Source: Pseudomonas hygromyciniae
GTDB lineage: Bacteria; Pseudomonadota; Gammaproteobacteria; Pseudomonadales; Pseudomonadaceae
Assembly (NCBI RefSeq): GCF_016925675.1
Contig: NZ_CP070506.1
Coordinates: 3,966,501-4,030,500 of the forward strand
Length of the DNA stretch: 64,000 bases
Direction: 5' to 3'
The stretch's first letter is position 1. Every line of letters begins with the position of its first letter. This document shows positions 19,136 through 27,603 of this stretch, in pieces. Under the pieces are notes generated by a model. That model was not told the DNA's origin, searched no databases, and worked only from the letters and a program-made list of their open reading frames with translations. A program made the position numbers and the translations under genes.

Positions 19136-19345
19136 ATGAGAAACGACGACCTGGACCTGCGTGCCGACCGCGACGAACTGGACCACTTCACCCCGCGCGC
19201 ACCTCAAGCCAAGCGGCAAAAAAGCCTGGTCCTGCAAGTAGCCTTGGGCGTCTTCCTCGGCGGCCTGGCCTTGTGGCTGGTGCAATTGGGCGCCACAGCG
19301 CTGATGGCCAAATTGGCGATGGGCACCCTGCAGTTCGGTGGCTGA
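19136..19345 (+). CDS. Small single-pass membrane protein
   Basis: 69 aa from the ATG at 19136; an ATG 12 bases earlier is possible. The first 30 residues are charged (MRNDDLDLRADRDELDHF...), followed by a basic patch and one membrane helix (about 34-62, LVLQVALGVFLGGLALWLVQLG). Function unknown. It looks like a conserved small Pseudomonas membrane protein. The end of this gene is echoed downstream at about 19517-19576 as a decayed copy. Confidence 0.7.
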   Translation: MRNDDLDLRADRDELDHFTPRAPQAKRQKSLVLQVALGVFLGGLALWLVQLGATALMAKLAMGTLQFGG

Positions 19346-19358
19346 CCCTCCCCACCCT

Positions 19359-19481
19359 GTGGCGAGCGGGCTTGCCCCGCGCTGGGCTGCGCAGCAGCCC
19401 CACTACTTATTCAGGCAAAAACACCGCGCTAGGGGTTTAGGGCCGCTTCGCAGCCCAGCGCGGGACAAGCCCGCTCGCCAC
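19359..19481. repeat. REPIN (GTGGCGAGCGGGCTTGCCCC type), first of two tandem units
   Basis: Inverted arms begin GTGGCGAGCGGGCTTGCCCC. The inside (CTGCGCAGCAGCCCCACTAC, GGGGTTTAGGGCCGCTTCGC) is shared with the REPIN at 19593-19699, showing that the two are copies of one unit. Confidence 0.9.
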
Positions 19482-19516
19482 ATGAGGTCCCGAGTATTCA
19501 TCCTCCAACGGCCACA

Positions 19517-19576
19517 CGCCTTTGTCTGGCGCAGTTGGGCACCACGCCACTGATGGCGAAATTGACGATTCGCTAG
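19517..19576 (+). pseudogene. Duplicated 3' end of the small membrane protein gene
   Basis: The frame 19526-19576 reads LAQLGTTPLMAKLTIR then stop, matching LVQLGATALMAKLAMG near the end of the gene at 19136-19345. The DNA also matches upstream of this (GCCTTTGTCTGG versus GCCTTGTGGCTGG). It lies between two copies of the same REPIN, so gene end plus REPIN were probably duplicated together. Confidence 0.75.
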
Positions 19577-19592
19577 CTGACAAAAACCCACC

Positions 19593-19699
19593 GTGGCGAG
19601 CGGGCTTGCCCCGCGTTGGGCTGCGCAGCAGCCCCACTACTTATTGCTAGGGGTTTAGGGCCGCTTCGCAGCCCAGCGCGGGGCTAGCCCGCTCGCCAC
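19593..19699. repeat. REPIN, second tandem unit; overlaps the LysR gene end
   Basis: Same arms and interior as 19359-19481. The right arm encodes the last residues of the LysR protein on the minus strand (stop at 19647). Confidence 0.9.
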
Positions 19700-20561
19700 A
19701 ATGGGTCCGCTCCTCGAGCAGTTGCACAAAACTGTCCAGACTCTGCGACACCGTGCCCCGGCGCCAGATCAACCAGGTGTTCAGCAGGCGAAACTCGTCC
19801 GCCAACGGCCACACGCTCACCGTGGTAAAGCCCGGCATGCTCTCCAGCATGCTGCGTGGCATCAACGCCAAACCCGCGCCGGCGCTGACGCAGGCGAGCA
19901 TGCCGTGGTACGACTCCATCTCGAAAATCTTCCCCGGCACTGCACCGTCCTGGGAAAACCAGCGCTCAAAGTGGTGCCGGTACGAACAGTTGGAACGGAA
20001 GGTGTAGATGCTCTCCCCGTTCACATCCTGCCCACGGGTGATCGGCCCATGATGCAACGGCGCAATCACCACCATCTCTTCTTCAAACACCGCAACCCCC
20101 TCCAGGGTCGGATGCAGCACCGGGCCATCAACAAACGCTGCCGCCAGTCGGCCCGATAGCACGCCTTCGATCATCGTCCCCGAGGGCCCGGTGCTCAGGT
20201 CCAGTTCGACCTTGGCGTGTTTCTGGTTATAGGCTGCGAGCAACGCCGGGATACGCACGGCGGCGGTGCTCTCCAGCGAACCCAGGGCAAATGGCCCCTG
20301 GGGCTCCTCCCCCGCCACGGTGGCACGGGCCTCTTGCACCAAGTCGAGAATCCGCCGCGCATAGCCCAGGAAATTCCAGCCGGCAGGCGACAGGCGCAGT
20401 CGACTTTTCTCACGGATAAACAGCTCGACGCCCAGGTCCTGCTCCAGTTGCTTGATGCGCGTGGTCAGGTTCGACGGCACACGGTGAATCAACTGCGCGG
20501 CGGCACTGATGCTGCCCTGCTCGGCCACGGCCTTGAAAATTTCCAGTTGCACCAGATCCAA
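19647..20561 (-). CDS. LysR-family regulator of the adjacent aldehyde dehydrogenase
   Basis: 304 aa. I choose TTG at 20561 ([22 protein letters not shown]) because GGAG lies 6 bases before it; a TTG at 20573 would overlap that site. The helix-turn-helix spans about 1-60 ([28 protein letters not shown]), followed by a periplasmic-binding-like effector domain. The last 17 residues ([18 protein letters not shown]) are encoded by a REPIN arm, so the natural stop has been lost or replaced. It is divergent from the aldehyde dehydrogenase with 104 bases between starts, the usual layout for a LysR protein and its target. Confidence 0.9.
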   Translation of the reverse strand: MDLVQLEIFKAVAEQGSISAAAQLIHRVPSNLTTRIKQLEQDLGVELFIREKSRLRLSPAGWNFLGYARRILDLVQEARATVAGEEPQGPFALGSLESTAAVRIPALLAAYNQKHAKVELDLSTGPSGTMIEGVLSGRLAAAFVDGPVLHPTLEGVAVFEEEMVVIAPLHHGPITRGQDVNGESIYTFRSNCSYRHHFERWFSQDGAVPGKIFEMESYHGMLACVSAGAGLALMPRSMLESMPGFTTVSVWPLADEFRLLNTWLIWRRGTVSQSLDSFVQLLEERTHCGERASPALGCEAALNP

Positions 20562-20665
20562 GTCATTCTCCAATCGTGAACGTATCGCTTAATATTATTC
20601 AGTTCCCGGAAAAGATGCAGCCCCGTACGCTGGGCACCTTCCCAAATACTGCGCAGGACGGTGCC

Positions 20666-22057
20666 ATGAACGCTCTCTCTCACCAGACCCATGCCTTGTC
20701 GATCAATCCCGCCAATGGCGAAACCGTCGGCAGCTACCCGTACGAATCCGCCGCGCAACTGGACGCCGCCCTCACCCGCGCCAGCATCGCCTTTGCCAAT
20801 GGTCGCAACACGCCCGTAGCGCAACGCGCCCAATTGCTCCTGGCCCTGGCCGGCGCCCTGCGCGAGCAAGCTGAGGAGATGGCGCAAATGATCACCCTGG
20901 AAATGGGCAAACCCATCGTCCAGGCCCGTGGCGAAATCGAGAAGTGCGCGTTGCTGGCCGAGTGGTACGCCGCCCATGGCCCGGCCATGCTTGCACCGGA
21001 GCCGACGCTGGTGGACAACGGCAGCGCCCGGATCGAGTACCGCCCGTTGGGCCCGATCCTCGCCGTGATGCCGTGGAACTTCCCGGTCTGGCAGGTACTG
21101 CGCGGCGCCGTACCGACCATGCTCAGCGGCAATACCTACGTGCTCAAGCATGCGCCCAACGTGATGGGCAGCGCCTACCTGATGAAACAAGCCTTCCAAA
21201 AAGCCGGCTTCGCCGAGGGCTTGTTCGAAGTGATCAACGTCACCCCGGACGGCGTATCCAAGGCCATCGCTGACCCACGCATCGCCGCCGTGACCCTTAC
21301 CGGCAGCGTGCGAGCGGGTATCGCCATCGGCTCCCAGGCCGGCGCCGCGTTGAAAAAGTGCGTGTTGGAACTGGGCGGTAGCGACCCCTTCATCGTGCTC
21401 GACGACGCCGACCTCGACGCCGCCGTACAAGCCGCCGTGATCGGCCGTTTCCAGAACTCCGGCCAGGTCTGCGCCGCCGCCAAGCGCCTGATCATCGAGC
21501 AAGGCGTGGTCGAAGCCTTCACCGCCAAGTTCCTCGAAGCCAGCCGCCAACTGGTGATGGGCGACCCGACATCCAGCGACACCTACATCGGCCCCATGGC
21601 CCGTTTCGACCTGCGTGACGAGTTGCACGGCCAGGTCCAGGCCACCCTGGAAGAAGGCGCCACCCTGTTGCTCGGCGGCCATCCCATCGAAGGGCCGGGC
21701 AACTACTACGCCCCCACCGTACTGGCCAATGTCACCGACCAGATGACCTCCTTCAAACAGGAACTGTTTGGCCCCGTCGCCTCGATCATCAGCGCCCGCG
21801 ACGCCGACCATGCGGTAGCCCTGGCCAACGACAGCGAGTTCGGCCTGACCGCGAGCATCTTCAGCAACGATCCGGCCAAGGCCCGAGAAATCGCCACCCA
21901 GCTGGAAACCGGCGGGATCTTTATCAACGCCTACAGCGTGTCCGATCCTCGGGTGGCGTTTGGCGGGGTGAAAAAGAGTGGGTTTGGCCGCGAATTGTCA
22001 CATTTTGGCGTACGAGAGTTCTGCAATGCACAGACGGTATGGGTAGATCGGCGGTAG
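20666..22057 (+). CDS. NAD(P)-dependent aldehyde (succinate-semialdehyde-type) dehydrogenase
   Basis: 463 aa from the ATG at 20666 (AGGA upstream). It belongs to the aldehyde dehydrogenase superfamily: PWNFPVWQVLR cofactor segment, VTLTGSVRAG, catalytic Glu in LELGGSDPFIV and catalytic Cys in NSGQVCAAAKR, then the C-terminal FGGVKKSGFGRE. Overall length and PMARFDLRDELHGQV resemble the Sad/YneI group, which oxidises succinate semialdehyde to succinate. The substrate is inferred only. It is divergent from the LysR gene. Confidence 0.9.
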   Translation: MNALSHQTHALSINPANGETVGSYPYESAAQLDAALTRASIAFANGRNTPVAQRAQLLLALAGALREQAEEMAQMITLEMGKPIVQARGEIEKCALLAEWYAAHGPAMLAPEPTLVDNGSARIEYRPLGPILAVMPWNFPVWQVLRGAVPTMLSGNTYVLKHAPNVMGSAYLMKQAFQKAGFAEGLFEVINVTPDGVSKAIADPRIAAVTLTGSVRAGIAIGSQAGAALKKCVLELGGSDPFIVLDDADLDAAVQAAVIGRFQNSGQVCAAAKRLIIEQGVVEAFTAKFLEASRQLVMGDPTSSDTYIGPMARFDLRDELHGQVQATLEEGATLLLGGHPIEGPGNYYAPTVLANVTDQMTSFKQELFGPVASIISARDADHAVALANDSEFGLTASIFSNDPAKAREIATQLETGGIFINAYSVSDPRVAFGGVKKSGFGRELSHFGVREFCNAQTVWVDRR

Positions 22058-22139
22058 GCCAATCGTCAAGATTCCTCATTGCCAGCATGCGGGTTCAGGA
22101 TATGATCAGGCCGTTATTTGAACTGGACTGCGTTGACCT

Positions 22140-23003
22140 ATGCCCGTTGACCTGCAAGCGCTCTATCCCAAACTGATCCATCTGATGCTGGATACGGTTT
22201 TCGTGGTCGACAGGGACAGCCAGATTGCATTTGTCAGCGACGCCTGCGAGGCGTTGCTCGGCTACCGTGCCGACGAGCTGACCGGGACCGTGATCACCGA
22301 CTATATGCACCCTGACGACCTGGCGACCACCCGAGCCTCGATTATCCGGGTGATGAACGGCCAGCCCCATGTCGACTTCCGCAACCGCTATATCCGCAAG
22401 GATGGCGGCATCGTCCATATTCTGTGGGCAGCATTCTGGTCCGAGGACGTCGGCGCGCGGATCGGCGTAGCACGGGATATAACGGCCCTCACCCAGGCCG
22501 AGGAGGAACTGCGCTTTCTCGCCCATCACGACCCGCTGACCGCCCTGACCAACCGCTTACTGTTCAATGATCGGCTGGACTCGGCCCTGCGTAATGCACG
22601 CCGACAGAACAGCACCCTGGCCTTGCTGTTCCTGGACATCAATGATTTCAAGGGCATCAACGATGTGCACGGGCACGTCGCGGGTGATCGCGTGCTGTGC
22701 ACCATTGCGCGACGCCTGGAAAGCTGCGTGCGTGAGACCGACACGGTGGCGCGAATGGGCGGGGATGAGTTCACGGTGTTGTTGACCGACCTTCATTCAG
22801 AAGATGCCGTGGCCGAGAAAGTGCAACAGATCCTTGCCATCATGGCCGAGCCTCTGGGGGCCGAATTTGGCGCGGTGAAGATGCCATCGTGCAGTATCGG
22901 CGTGGCCCGGTACCCGGTCGACGGGGAAGATGCAGACACCCTGCTCAGCCATGCCGATGGCGATATGTACCGGGTGAAAAAACTCCACCGCGCGGCGAGC
23001 TGA
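22140..23003 (+). CDS. PAS-GGDEF diguanylate cyclase
   Basis: 287 aa with one PAS domain with PAC tail (about 10-120; FVSDACEALLGYRADELTG, VARDITALTQAEEEL) and a GGDEF domain (about 122-285). The GGDEF signature reads RMGGDEF and is preceded by the RETD inhibitory site, so product feedback is likely. There is no membrane segment, so a soluble sensor is expected. It should make cyclic di-GMP from two GTP. It is short for the family and has no EAL partner. It is followed 52 bases later by chrA, an unrelated gene. Confidence 0.93.
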   Translation: MPVDLQALYPKLIHLMLDTVFVVDRDSQIAFVSDACEALLGYRADELTGTVITDYMHPDDLATTRASIIRVMNGQPHVDFRNRYIRKDGGIVHILWAAFWSEDVGARIGVARDITALTQAEEELRFLAHHDPLTALTNRLLFNDRLDSALRNARRQNSTLALLFLDINDFKGINDVHGHVAGDRVLCTIARRLESCVRETDTVARMGGDEFTVLLTDLHSEDAVAEKVQQILAIMAEPLGAEFGAVKMPSCSIGVARYPVDGEDADTLLSHADGDMYRVKKLHRAAS

Positions 23004-23055
23004 GGCGAAAGCCCCGAACCTTGCCCCCCGCTCATCCGCCCCAGAGAACGCAACC

Positions 23056-24246
23056 TTGGCCCACCCTCCAAGTGATCATCGCAGCAGCATCTGGTCAGTT
23101 TTCCTGATCTTCCTGCGCCTGGGCCTAACCTCCTTCGGCGGCCCTATTGCGCACCTGGGTTACTTTCGCGACGAGTTCGTCACCCGACGCCGCTGGCTGA
23201 GCGAGCGCAGCTATGGGGATCTGGTCGCCCTCTGCCAATTCCTCCCCGGCCCGGCCAGCAGCCAGGTCGGCATCGCCCTGGGCCTGGCACGCGCGGGCTA
23301 CGGCGGCGCAGTAGCGGCCTGGGTCGGTTTTACCTTGCCGTCGGCCTTGCTCTTGATTCTGTTTGCCCTGGGCCTTACCCAGCACAGCTCAGCCATCCCG
23401 GCTGGCGCGCTGCACGGCCTCAAAGTGGTGGCCGTGGCCGTGGTCGCCCAGGCGGTATGGGGCATGGCGCGCAACCTGTGCCGCAGCGCGGGCCGCATCA
23501 GCCTGATGCTACTGGCGACCGCCGCCACCCTGCTGCTTCCCTTTGCCTGGGCCCAGGTGGCCATCATTGCCTGCGCAGGTGTGGTTGGCCTGTTGCTCTT
23601 CAAACCTGTGTGCGGCAGCGCCCACGACCCCCTGCCCATCCCGATCCGCCGTAGCACCGGCGCGATGTGGCTGACATTGTTCCTGATATTACTGGCAGGC
23701 CTACCGCTCCTCGCCCAGGCACTGCCCGACCTGGCCCTGATAGACGCGTTCTACCGCACTGGCTCGCTGGTATTCGGCGGAGGCCACGTGGTACTGCCGT
23801 TGCTGCAGGCCGAAGTGGTGCCGCGTCAATGGGTGAGCAACGACGTATTTCTCGCCGGCTACGGCGCCGCTCAAGCCGTGCCCGGCCCGCTGTTCACCTT
23901 CGCCGCCTTCCTCGGCGCCGCCATCAACTCATGGTGGGGTGGCCTGATCGCCTTGCTGGCGATCTTCACACCGTCGTTTTTACTGGTATTGGGCGTCTTG
24001 CCCTTCTGGGAAAACCTACGCCAAAGCCCACGCACACAGGCCGCGCTGGCCGGTGTGAATGCTGCCGTGGTGGGGTTGCTGCTGGCGGCGCTGTACCGAC
24101 CGGTATGGACCAGTGCGATATTCAGCGTACAAGACCTGGGCCTGGCGTTGATTGCCCTGCTGGCGCTGATGCTCTGGAAGCTGCCGCCGTGGCTGGTGGT
24201 GATAGGAAGCGGCGTACTGGGATGGCTATTTAGCCTGACGATGTAA
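23056..24246 (+). CDS. chrA: ChrA-family chromate transporter (long form)
   Basis: 396 aa from a TTG start; the ribosome site is weak (AGAGAA), and no better start fits. Two homologous halves of about 6 helices each. The first half carries the family signature LTSFGGPIAHLGYFRDEFV and FLPGPASSQVG; the second carries GSLVFGGGHVVLPLLQAEVV and PGPLFTFAAFLG. Long-chain ChrA proteins export chromate with proton antiport and give chromate resistance; some may carry other oxyanions. No chrB-type regulator is adjacent. Confidence 0.92.
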   Translation: MAHPPSDHRSSIWSVFLIFLRLGLTSFGGPIAHLGYFRDEFVTRRRWLSERSYGDLVALCQFLPGPASSQVGIALGLARAGYGGAVAAWVGFTLPSALLLILFALGLTQHSSAIPAGALHGLKVVAVAVVAQAVWGMARNLCRSAGRISLMLLATAATLLLPFAWAQVAIIACAGVVGLLLFKPVCGSAHDPLPIPIRRSTGAMWLTLFLILLAGLPLLAQALPDLALIDAFYRTGSLVFGGGHVVLPLLQAEVVPRQWVSNDVFLAGYGAAQAVPGPLFTFAAFLGAAINSWWGGLIALLAIFTPSFLLVLGVLPFWENLRQSPRTQAALAGVNAAVVGLLLAALYRPVWTSAIFSVQDLGLALIALLALMLWKLPPWLVVIGSGVLGWLFSLTM

Positions 24247-24261
24247 AAAGCACAGCCACCG

Positions 24262-24495
24262 TTAGCCCTTCAACTCACCCGCCCGATGACTCGCCGCATC
24301 GTCGTAAGCCACATACAACGACTCGGCGATTGGGCTTTTAATAGCCTTGGTGGACTCCAGCCCCAACACAAACCCCTCAGCCTTACCGCCTGCGCGGTTC
24401 AGGTCTTCAAGGGTGCTGGCACCGGTGATTGCATCCAGCAACTTGGCTGCATGCGGGCCTACGCCTTTGGGCAGGCTGATCTGGTCGATGCTCAT
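24262..24495 (-). CDS. Hypothetical small protein with helix-hairpin-helix-like segment
   Basis: 77 aa, ATG at 24495 with GAGG 8 bases upstream. Residues 8-22 (LPKGVGPHAAKLLDA) resemble a helix-hairpin-helix nucleic-acid-binding motif; the rest (residues 25-77) is mostly polar with no recognised domain. I do not recognise the family. It converges on chrA with 15 bases between stops. Confidence 0.65.
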   Translation of the reverse strand: MSIDQISLPKGVGPHAAKLLDAITGASTLEDLNRAGGKAEGFVLGLESTKAIKSPIAESLYVAYDDAASHRAGELKG

Positions 24496-24799
24496 TGCGA
24501 TACCTCAAATAAGGTTGGGGATGGGGTGTTGCGCGATAACGTGGTCATTGGCGATACCATGAGGGCTTGGGAGCCGATAGCGTGTTTGGCCACTGTCGGG
24601 GTGGCATGGTAGACCGGTATGGGGATGAGGGGGCAGCTTTTGGTGATTTTTCAGTTGGTTGTCACCGGCAGTAATCGGCCAGGAGCGGACATGCAGGGGG
24701 GGTAAATCTCAATGTCGCACGAACTACTGCAGCATGGTCCTATCGGGCACGGTGATAACCTAGCAAAATCGGCTGATTAATCAAAAATGCGGAGAACAG
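24496..24799. other. Intergenic stretch at the left edge of the accessory patch
   Basis: No gene seen. It holds copy 1 of the dispersed repeat. Base composition falls towards the gene at 24800. Confidence 0.5.
24661..24694 (+). repeat. Dispersed short repeat, copy 1
   Basis: Contains ACCGGCAGTAATCGGCCA followed by GGAGCGGACATGC. It matches four other copies at 25495-25533, 25671-25700, 26371-26401 and 29386-29425. Confidence 0.6.
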
Positions 24800-25408
24800 A
24801 TGAACTCGGTTCAGATGTATCACAACCTGATGCAGCGGATACGCGCTCGATTTGACGTTATAGATCTACTTCGTATCTCGGAAGGCGAGTATTTCACCCG
24901 CGCAGAATCAGCCGCGTTCCAGGGACGAAAAATAGTCGAAGGGATTGCGTATGCGTGCCTTATCGCAATTGAGCACGGCGCTCAGCAGATACCTCGCGAT
25001 GCCAAAAAACAGTGGAACGCTGAAAAGATATTCAAGAATCTGAAATCTAAGGGATTTGATACTCTTCCAAGCCCAAGCGAAATCCGTTCGGCAACCGAGC
25101 AAGAGCGCGCAGATGGGCTCGCGATTGTCGTCGAAGGCATACCTGTGAATCGCCTCAGTCACGATCAAATTGCTGAAGTTTACCAACGGCTACATGCTTG
25201 GCTTCATGAGGCGAATCCATATATTTACGGCGGTTCGGAGGCTTTCGGTGCTGAAAAGACCGCAATATTGTGGAAAGACCTAGACGATTTGAAAACCTTT
25301 TTGAAACGCCACATCATCTCAGTCCAAGGCGAAGCCATTTTCTGTACTTTATGGGACTTAAACGATGATCAAACGAAAATTCTGCCTCTAAGCAAATTGA
25401 AACTTTAA
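24800..25408 (+). CDS. Hypothetical accessory protein
   Basis: 202 aa, ATG with GGAG 8 bases upstream. I do not recognise the family. The protein looks soluble, alpha-helical and mixed-charged, with no signal peptide or membrane helix. Notable segments are RKIVEGIAYACLIAIEHG (about 43-60) and a C-terminal strand-rich part (HIISVQGEAIFCTLWDLNDDQ). Codon use and GC content are lower than in neighbouring core genes, suggesting transfer. It sits alone between copies of a dispersed repeat. Confidence 0.7.
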   Translation: MNSVQMYHNLMQRIRARFDVIDLLRISEGEYFTRAESAAFQGRKIVEGIAYACLIAIEHGAQQIPRDAKKQWNAEKIFKNLKSKGFDTLPSPSEIRSATEQERADGLAIVVEGIPVNRLSHDQIAEVYQRLHAWLHEANPYIYGGSEAFGAEKTAILWKDLDDLKTFLKRHIISVQGEAIFCTLWDLNDDQTKILPLSKLKL

Positions 25409-25494
25409 CGAAATCTTGGCCCCGCACGAGGTGTCAGCTTTGCGTTGATTAAAGACCTCCACAATGACGGTTATTGGCTGGAGGCGGCCCTCGT

Positions 25495-25533
25495 CTGAAC
25501 GTCTGTTTTTGGCCGATTGCCGCCTATCGTGAC
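25495..25533 (-). repeat. Dispersed short repeat, copy 2
   Basis: On the minus strand GGCGGCAATCGGCCA then AAAACAGACGTTC, matching the other copies. Confidence 0.6.
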
Positions 25534-25670
25534 GGGGGCGTCACTGCATGGAGCAGTGTTGGTACGAAAGTGGTACGCAGGTTTCAGGTTGGCTCTGTAG
25601 GTTAATCAATACAAGGCCTGCAGGATTAGTAGTTCCAATCCATCACCGATAAAGCCGTTGACCTTGCGCT

Positions 25671-25700
25671 TGACCGGCAGCAATCGACCCATAGCTGCCC
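25671..25700 (+). repeat. Dispersed short repeat, copy 3
   Basis: TGACCGGCAGCAATCGACCC then ATAGCTGCCC, matching copy 1 closely in its first half and less in the second. Confidence 0.55.
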
Positions 25701-25756
25701 TTGATGTATGTGTGTTGTCGCCATATGTTATTGGCATTCATGGAGGATTCTGACTG

Positions 25757-26326
25757 ATGGCACGTGTGGGATTGATACTGACACCCGGTTTTGCGGACTG
25801 GGAATACGCTTTCATTGCTGGAACTGCGTCTCCGTTTTACGGGATCGATGTCAGGTTTTTCGCTTCTGCTACGGGGCAGTTTCGCTCGCAGGGTGGATTG
25901 GCGGTAACGGTCGAGAGCAGTTTGCAACAATGTCTGGACTGGAAACCGGACGTTGTAGTCGTGATTGGAGGAATGGTCTGGGAAGGTGCAGAAGCACCTG
26001 ATATTCGGGAGTTTCTTCATGCTAGTCGTGCAAGTGGAGCGACAGTTGCCGGTATCTGTGGGGGAACGCTGGCACTTGCCAGGGCCAGCCTTCTCGACAC
26101 CGTTCCTCATACATCGAACAGCGCCGACTTCCTGCAACAGAATGCCATGGGTTATGACGGGCGCACGCTCTATCGAAGCAGCCCAGTAGCTGTGGTTGCA
26201 GACCGCATCATAACTGCTCCAGGCCCTGCACCCGTTAGCTTCACCTGCGCAGTGTTCGAAGCCGCCGGGCTATCTTCCGAGGCCACTTCTCAATTCAGAA
26301 CAATGTTGGCAGCGGAACATCGGTGA
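25757..26326 (+). CDS. DJ-1/PfpI-family protein (class I glutamine amidotransferase-like)
   Basis: 189 aa, ATG with GGAGG 10 bases upstream. The Rossmann-like alpha/beta fold starts VGLILTPGFADWEYAF; the nucleophile elbow is AGICGGTLALA (Cys about 96) and the partner His lies in VPHTSN. This is the arrangement of DJ-1/PfpI proteins, which include deglycase-, chaperone- and protease-like members and AraC-type sensor domains. No DNA-binding domain is attached. The exact activity is unknown. GC content is lower than the core genes and it lies alone in the accessory patch. Confidence 0.85.
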   Translation: MARVGLILTPGFADWEYAFIAGTASPFYGIDVRFFASATGQFRSQGGLAVTVESSLQQCLDWKPDVVVVIGGMVWEGAEAPDIREFLHASRASGATVAGICGGTLALARASLLDTVPHTSNSADFLQQNAMGYDGRTLYRSSPVAVVADRIITAPGPAPVSFTCAVFEAAGLSSEATSQFRTMLAAEHR

Positions 26327-26881
26327 CTGCGTCGTCCTACAAAACAGCCGGTTAGGTGATGTGTTCGAGTGGCCGCTCATGGCCGATTCCTGCCTTTCAC
26401 CGCCGTCAGCTTTGGGTCCAGACCGCTGGCCTATCCGACTGGCCTCTTCTCACTATCACACATTGGAAAGTGTTTTAGGCACGTCAGCGCTGGTGGGAGA
26501 CCGAAGACATAGAAATCATTGGCTGAATCGTGCCAGCAACCTCTGCGCGTCGACAGGCGGTCATCTTTCTAACGAAACGAGCCGAGCATAGTGTGCCGAC
26601 GGGTAATGGCGAAAATTAGTAACTCAACCTGTGTAGATAACCGGTAGCGGCAACAAGGACCACTGCGCAAGCTATTGAAATTGAAGGGTTGCAGGCTGGA
26701 TATGTGTTAGTTCCTGCAGGTTGTGAAATCTTTACTCATCCGATGTGTTAAAAACAGCAACCCTCGGCTTAAAGAATTCTGGTTACCTGCCGCTATAAAG
26801 GTTGAGTCTTGCTGTTTTTTCTATACAAGACGATGCGGAAGGACAAGAGTTATAGTGACTATCAAAATTAAATGGATATTT
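26327..26881. other. Long intergenic stretch in the accessory patch
   Basis: It holds repeat copy 4 and a widely spaced inverted repeat, AAAACAGCAA (26751-26760) against TTGCTGTTTT (26809-26818), the right arm running into six T residues. A short frame at 26361-26591 lacks a ribosome site and coding character. I see no supported gene. Confidence 0.5.
26371..26401 (-). repeat. Dispersed short repeat, copy 4
   Basis: On the minus strand GGCAGGAATCGGCCA then TGAGCGGCCAC, matching the other copies. Confidence 0.55.
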
Positions 26882-27304
26882 ATGAGATTCGCTAAACTGT
26901 TCGGGGCAGCAACTTTATTCGCCTCTATGATTGCATCTGTCCAAGCAGGCACAATCGTCACCGTGAAGGTGAAGAACTCTACGACCGGTCCAGCCGCGTA
27001 CACTTTCGAGTACTTTTCTGGGAGTGTAGCCCCCACCCCAAGTACGATTCTGCCTTCTGCAACGACGACATTTGCCCTGACCAGTGTCGCGGATACGGTT
27101 TCAGGAATGCGATTCGTCTATACTTCAGGTAATAAGAAATGTCGTTTTGCAGCAAGCCACCAGGTCAATCCAACGACTAAAGCTCCTAGCTGGACTAAAA
27201 TGGGCACTAGCACTGGTTCCGATAAGGCTACTTGCAATGCCAATATCACAGCAATTCAATCGGCGCCTCCCTATAACTACACTGTCGAATTTGAAATAAA
27301 ATAA
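26882..27304 (+). CDS. Secreted hypothetical protein
   Basis: 140 aa from the ATG at 26882; upstream in-frame sequence has no coding character, though the ribosome site is weak (GGA). Residues 1-22 form a clear Sec signal peptide with a cleavage site after VQA. The mature protein is small, Thr/Ser-rich and probably beta-stranded. It has two Cys (in KKCRF and ATCNAN) that could form a disulphide. No family recognised. GC content is low. A 28-base perfect palindrome follows the gene. Confidence 0.7.
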   Translation: MRFAKLFGAATLFASMIASVQAGTIVTVKVKNSTTGPAAYTFEYFSGSVAPTPSTILPSATTTFALTSVADTVSGMRFVYTSGNKKCRFAASHQVNPTTKAPSWTKMGTSTGSDKATCNANITAIQSAPPYNYTVEFEIK

Positions 27305-27329
27305 TCCGACATTTGTATAGGCACCCTAG

Positions 27330-27357
27330 CTGAAGATAGCTCTCGAGCTATCTTCAG
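27330..27357. terminator. Perfect hairpin after the secreted protein gene
   Basis: A 28-base perfect palindrome, CTGAAGATAGCT and its complement around CTCG. There is no T run, so it is either a weak terminator or a protein site for the gene starting at 27374. Confidence 0.5.
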
Positions 27358-27603
27358 CGCATGGAGTATCACCATGGATATTTCGATCAAATCGTATCAA
27401 GCAAGTACACAGGCAAAGCTTTCTACACAAGAGAAGCTTCCTTCGTCCAACCCTGTACATTTACCTTCAGGGGATGCCGCCCTCAAGACGACCGAGACCG
27501 TCACAATCTCCGATTCTGCACGGGCACTGTACGCATTAAGTAATGCTGATGACAAACAAGCCTCTATGTCCAATAGGGATTTAAAAGGAGGCGGTTGCAG
27601 GAT

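Larger units (their letters stand above)
25409..25756. other. Intergenic stretch with two dispersed repeat copies
   Basis: No gene supported. It contains repeat copies 2 and 3 in opposite orientation, and a direct pair GGTACGAAAGTGGTACGCA (25561-25579) of the kind sometimes left at integration boundaries; I cannot support an att site from this alone. Confidence 0.45.

Noticed and set aside
20489..21811. 440-codon minus-strand frame opposite the aldehyde dehydrogenase
   Set aside because: Low-complexity Gly/Gln/His-rich composition and no ribosome site; the plus-strand gene is certain.
25561..25579. Possible attachment site (GGTACGAAAGTGGTACGCA)
   Set aside because: It resembles sequences near phage integrases, but there is no integrase, no second copy and no tRNA nearby.
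26361..26591. 76-codon frame in the accessory patch
   Set aside because: It overlaps a dispersed repeat and has no ribosome site or coding pattern.
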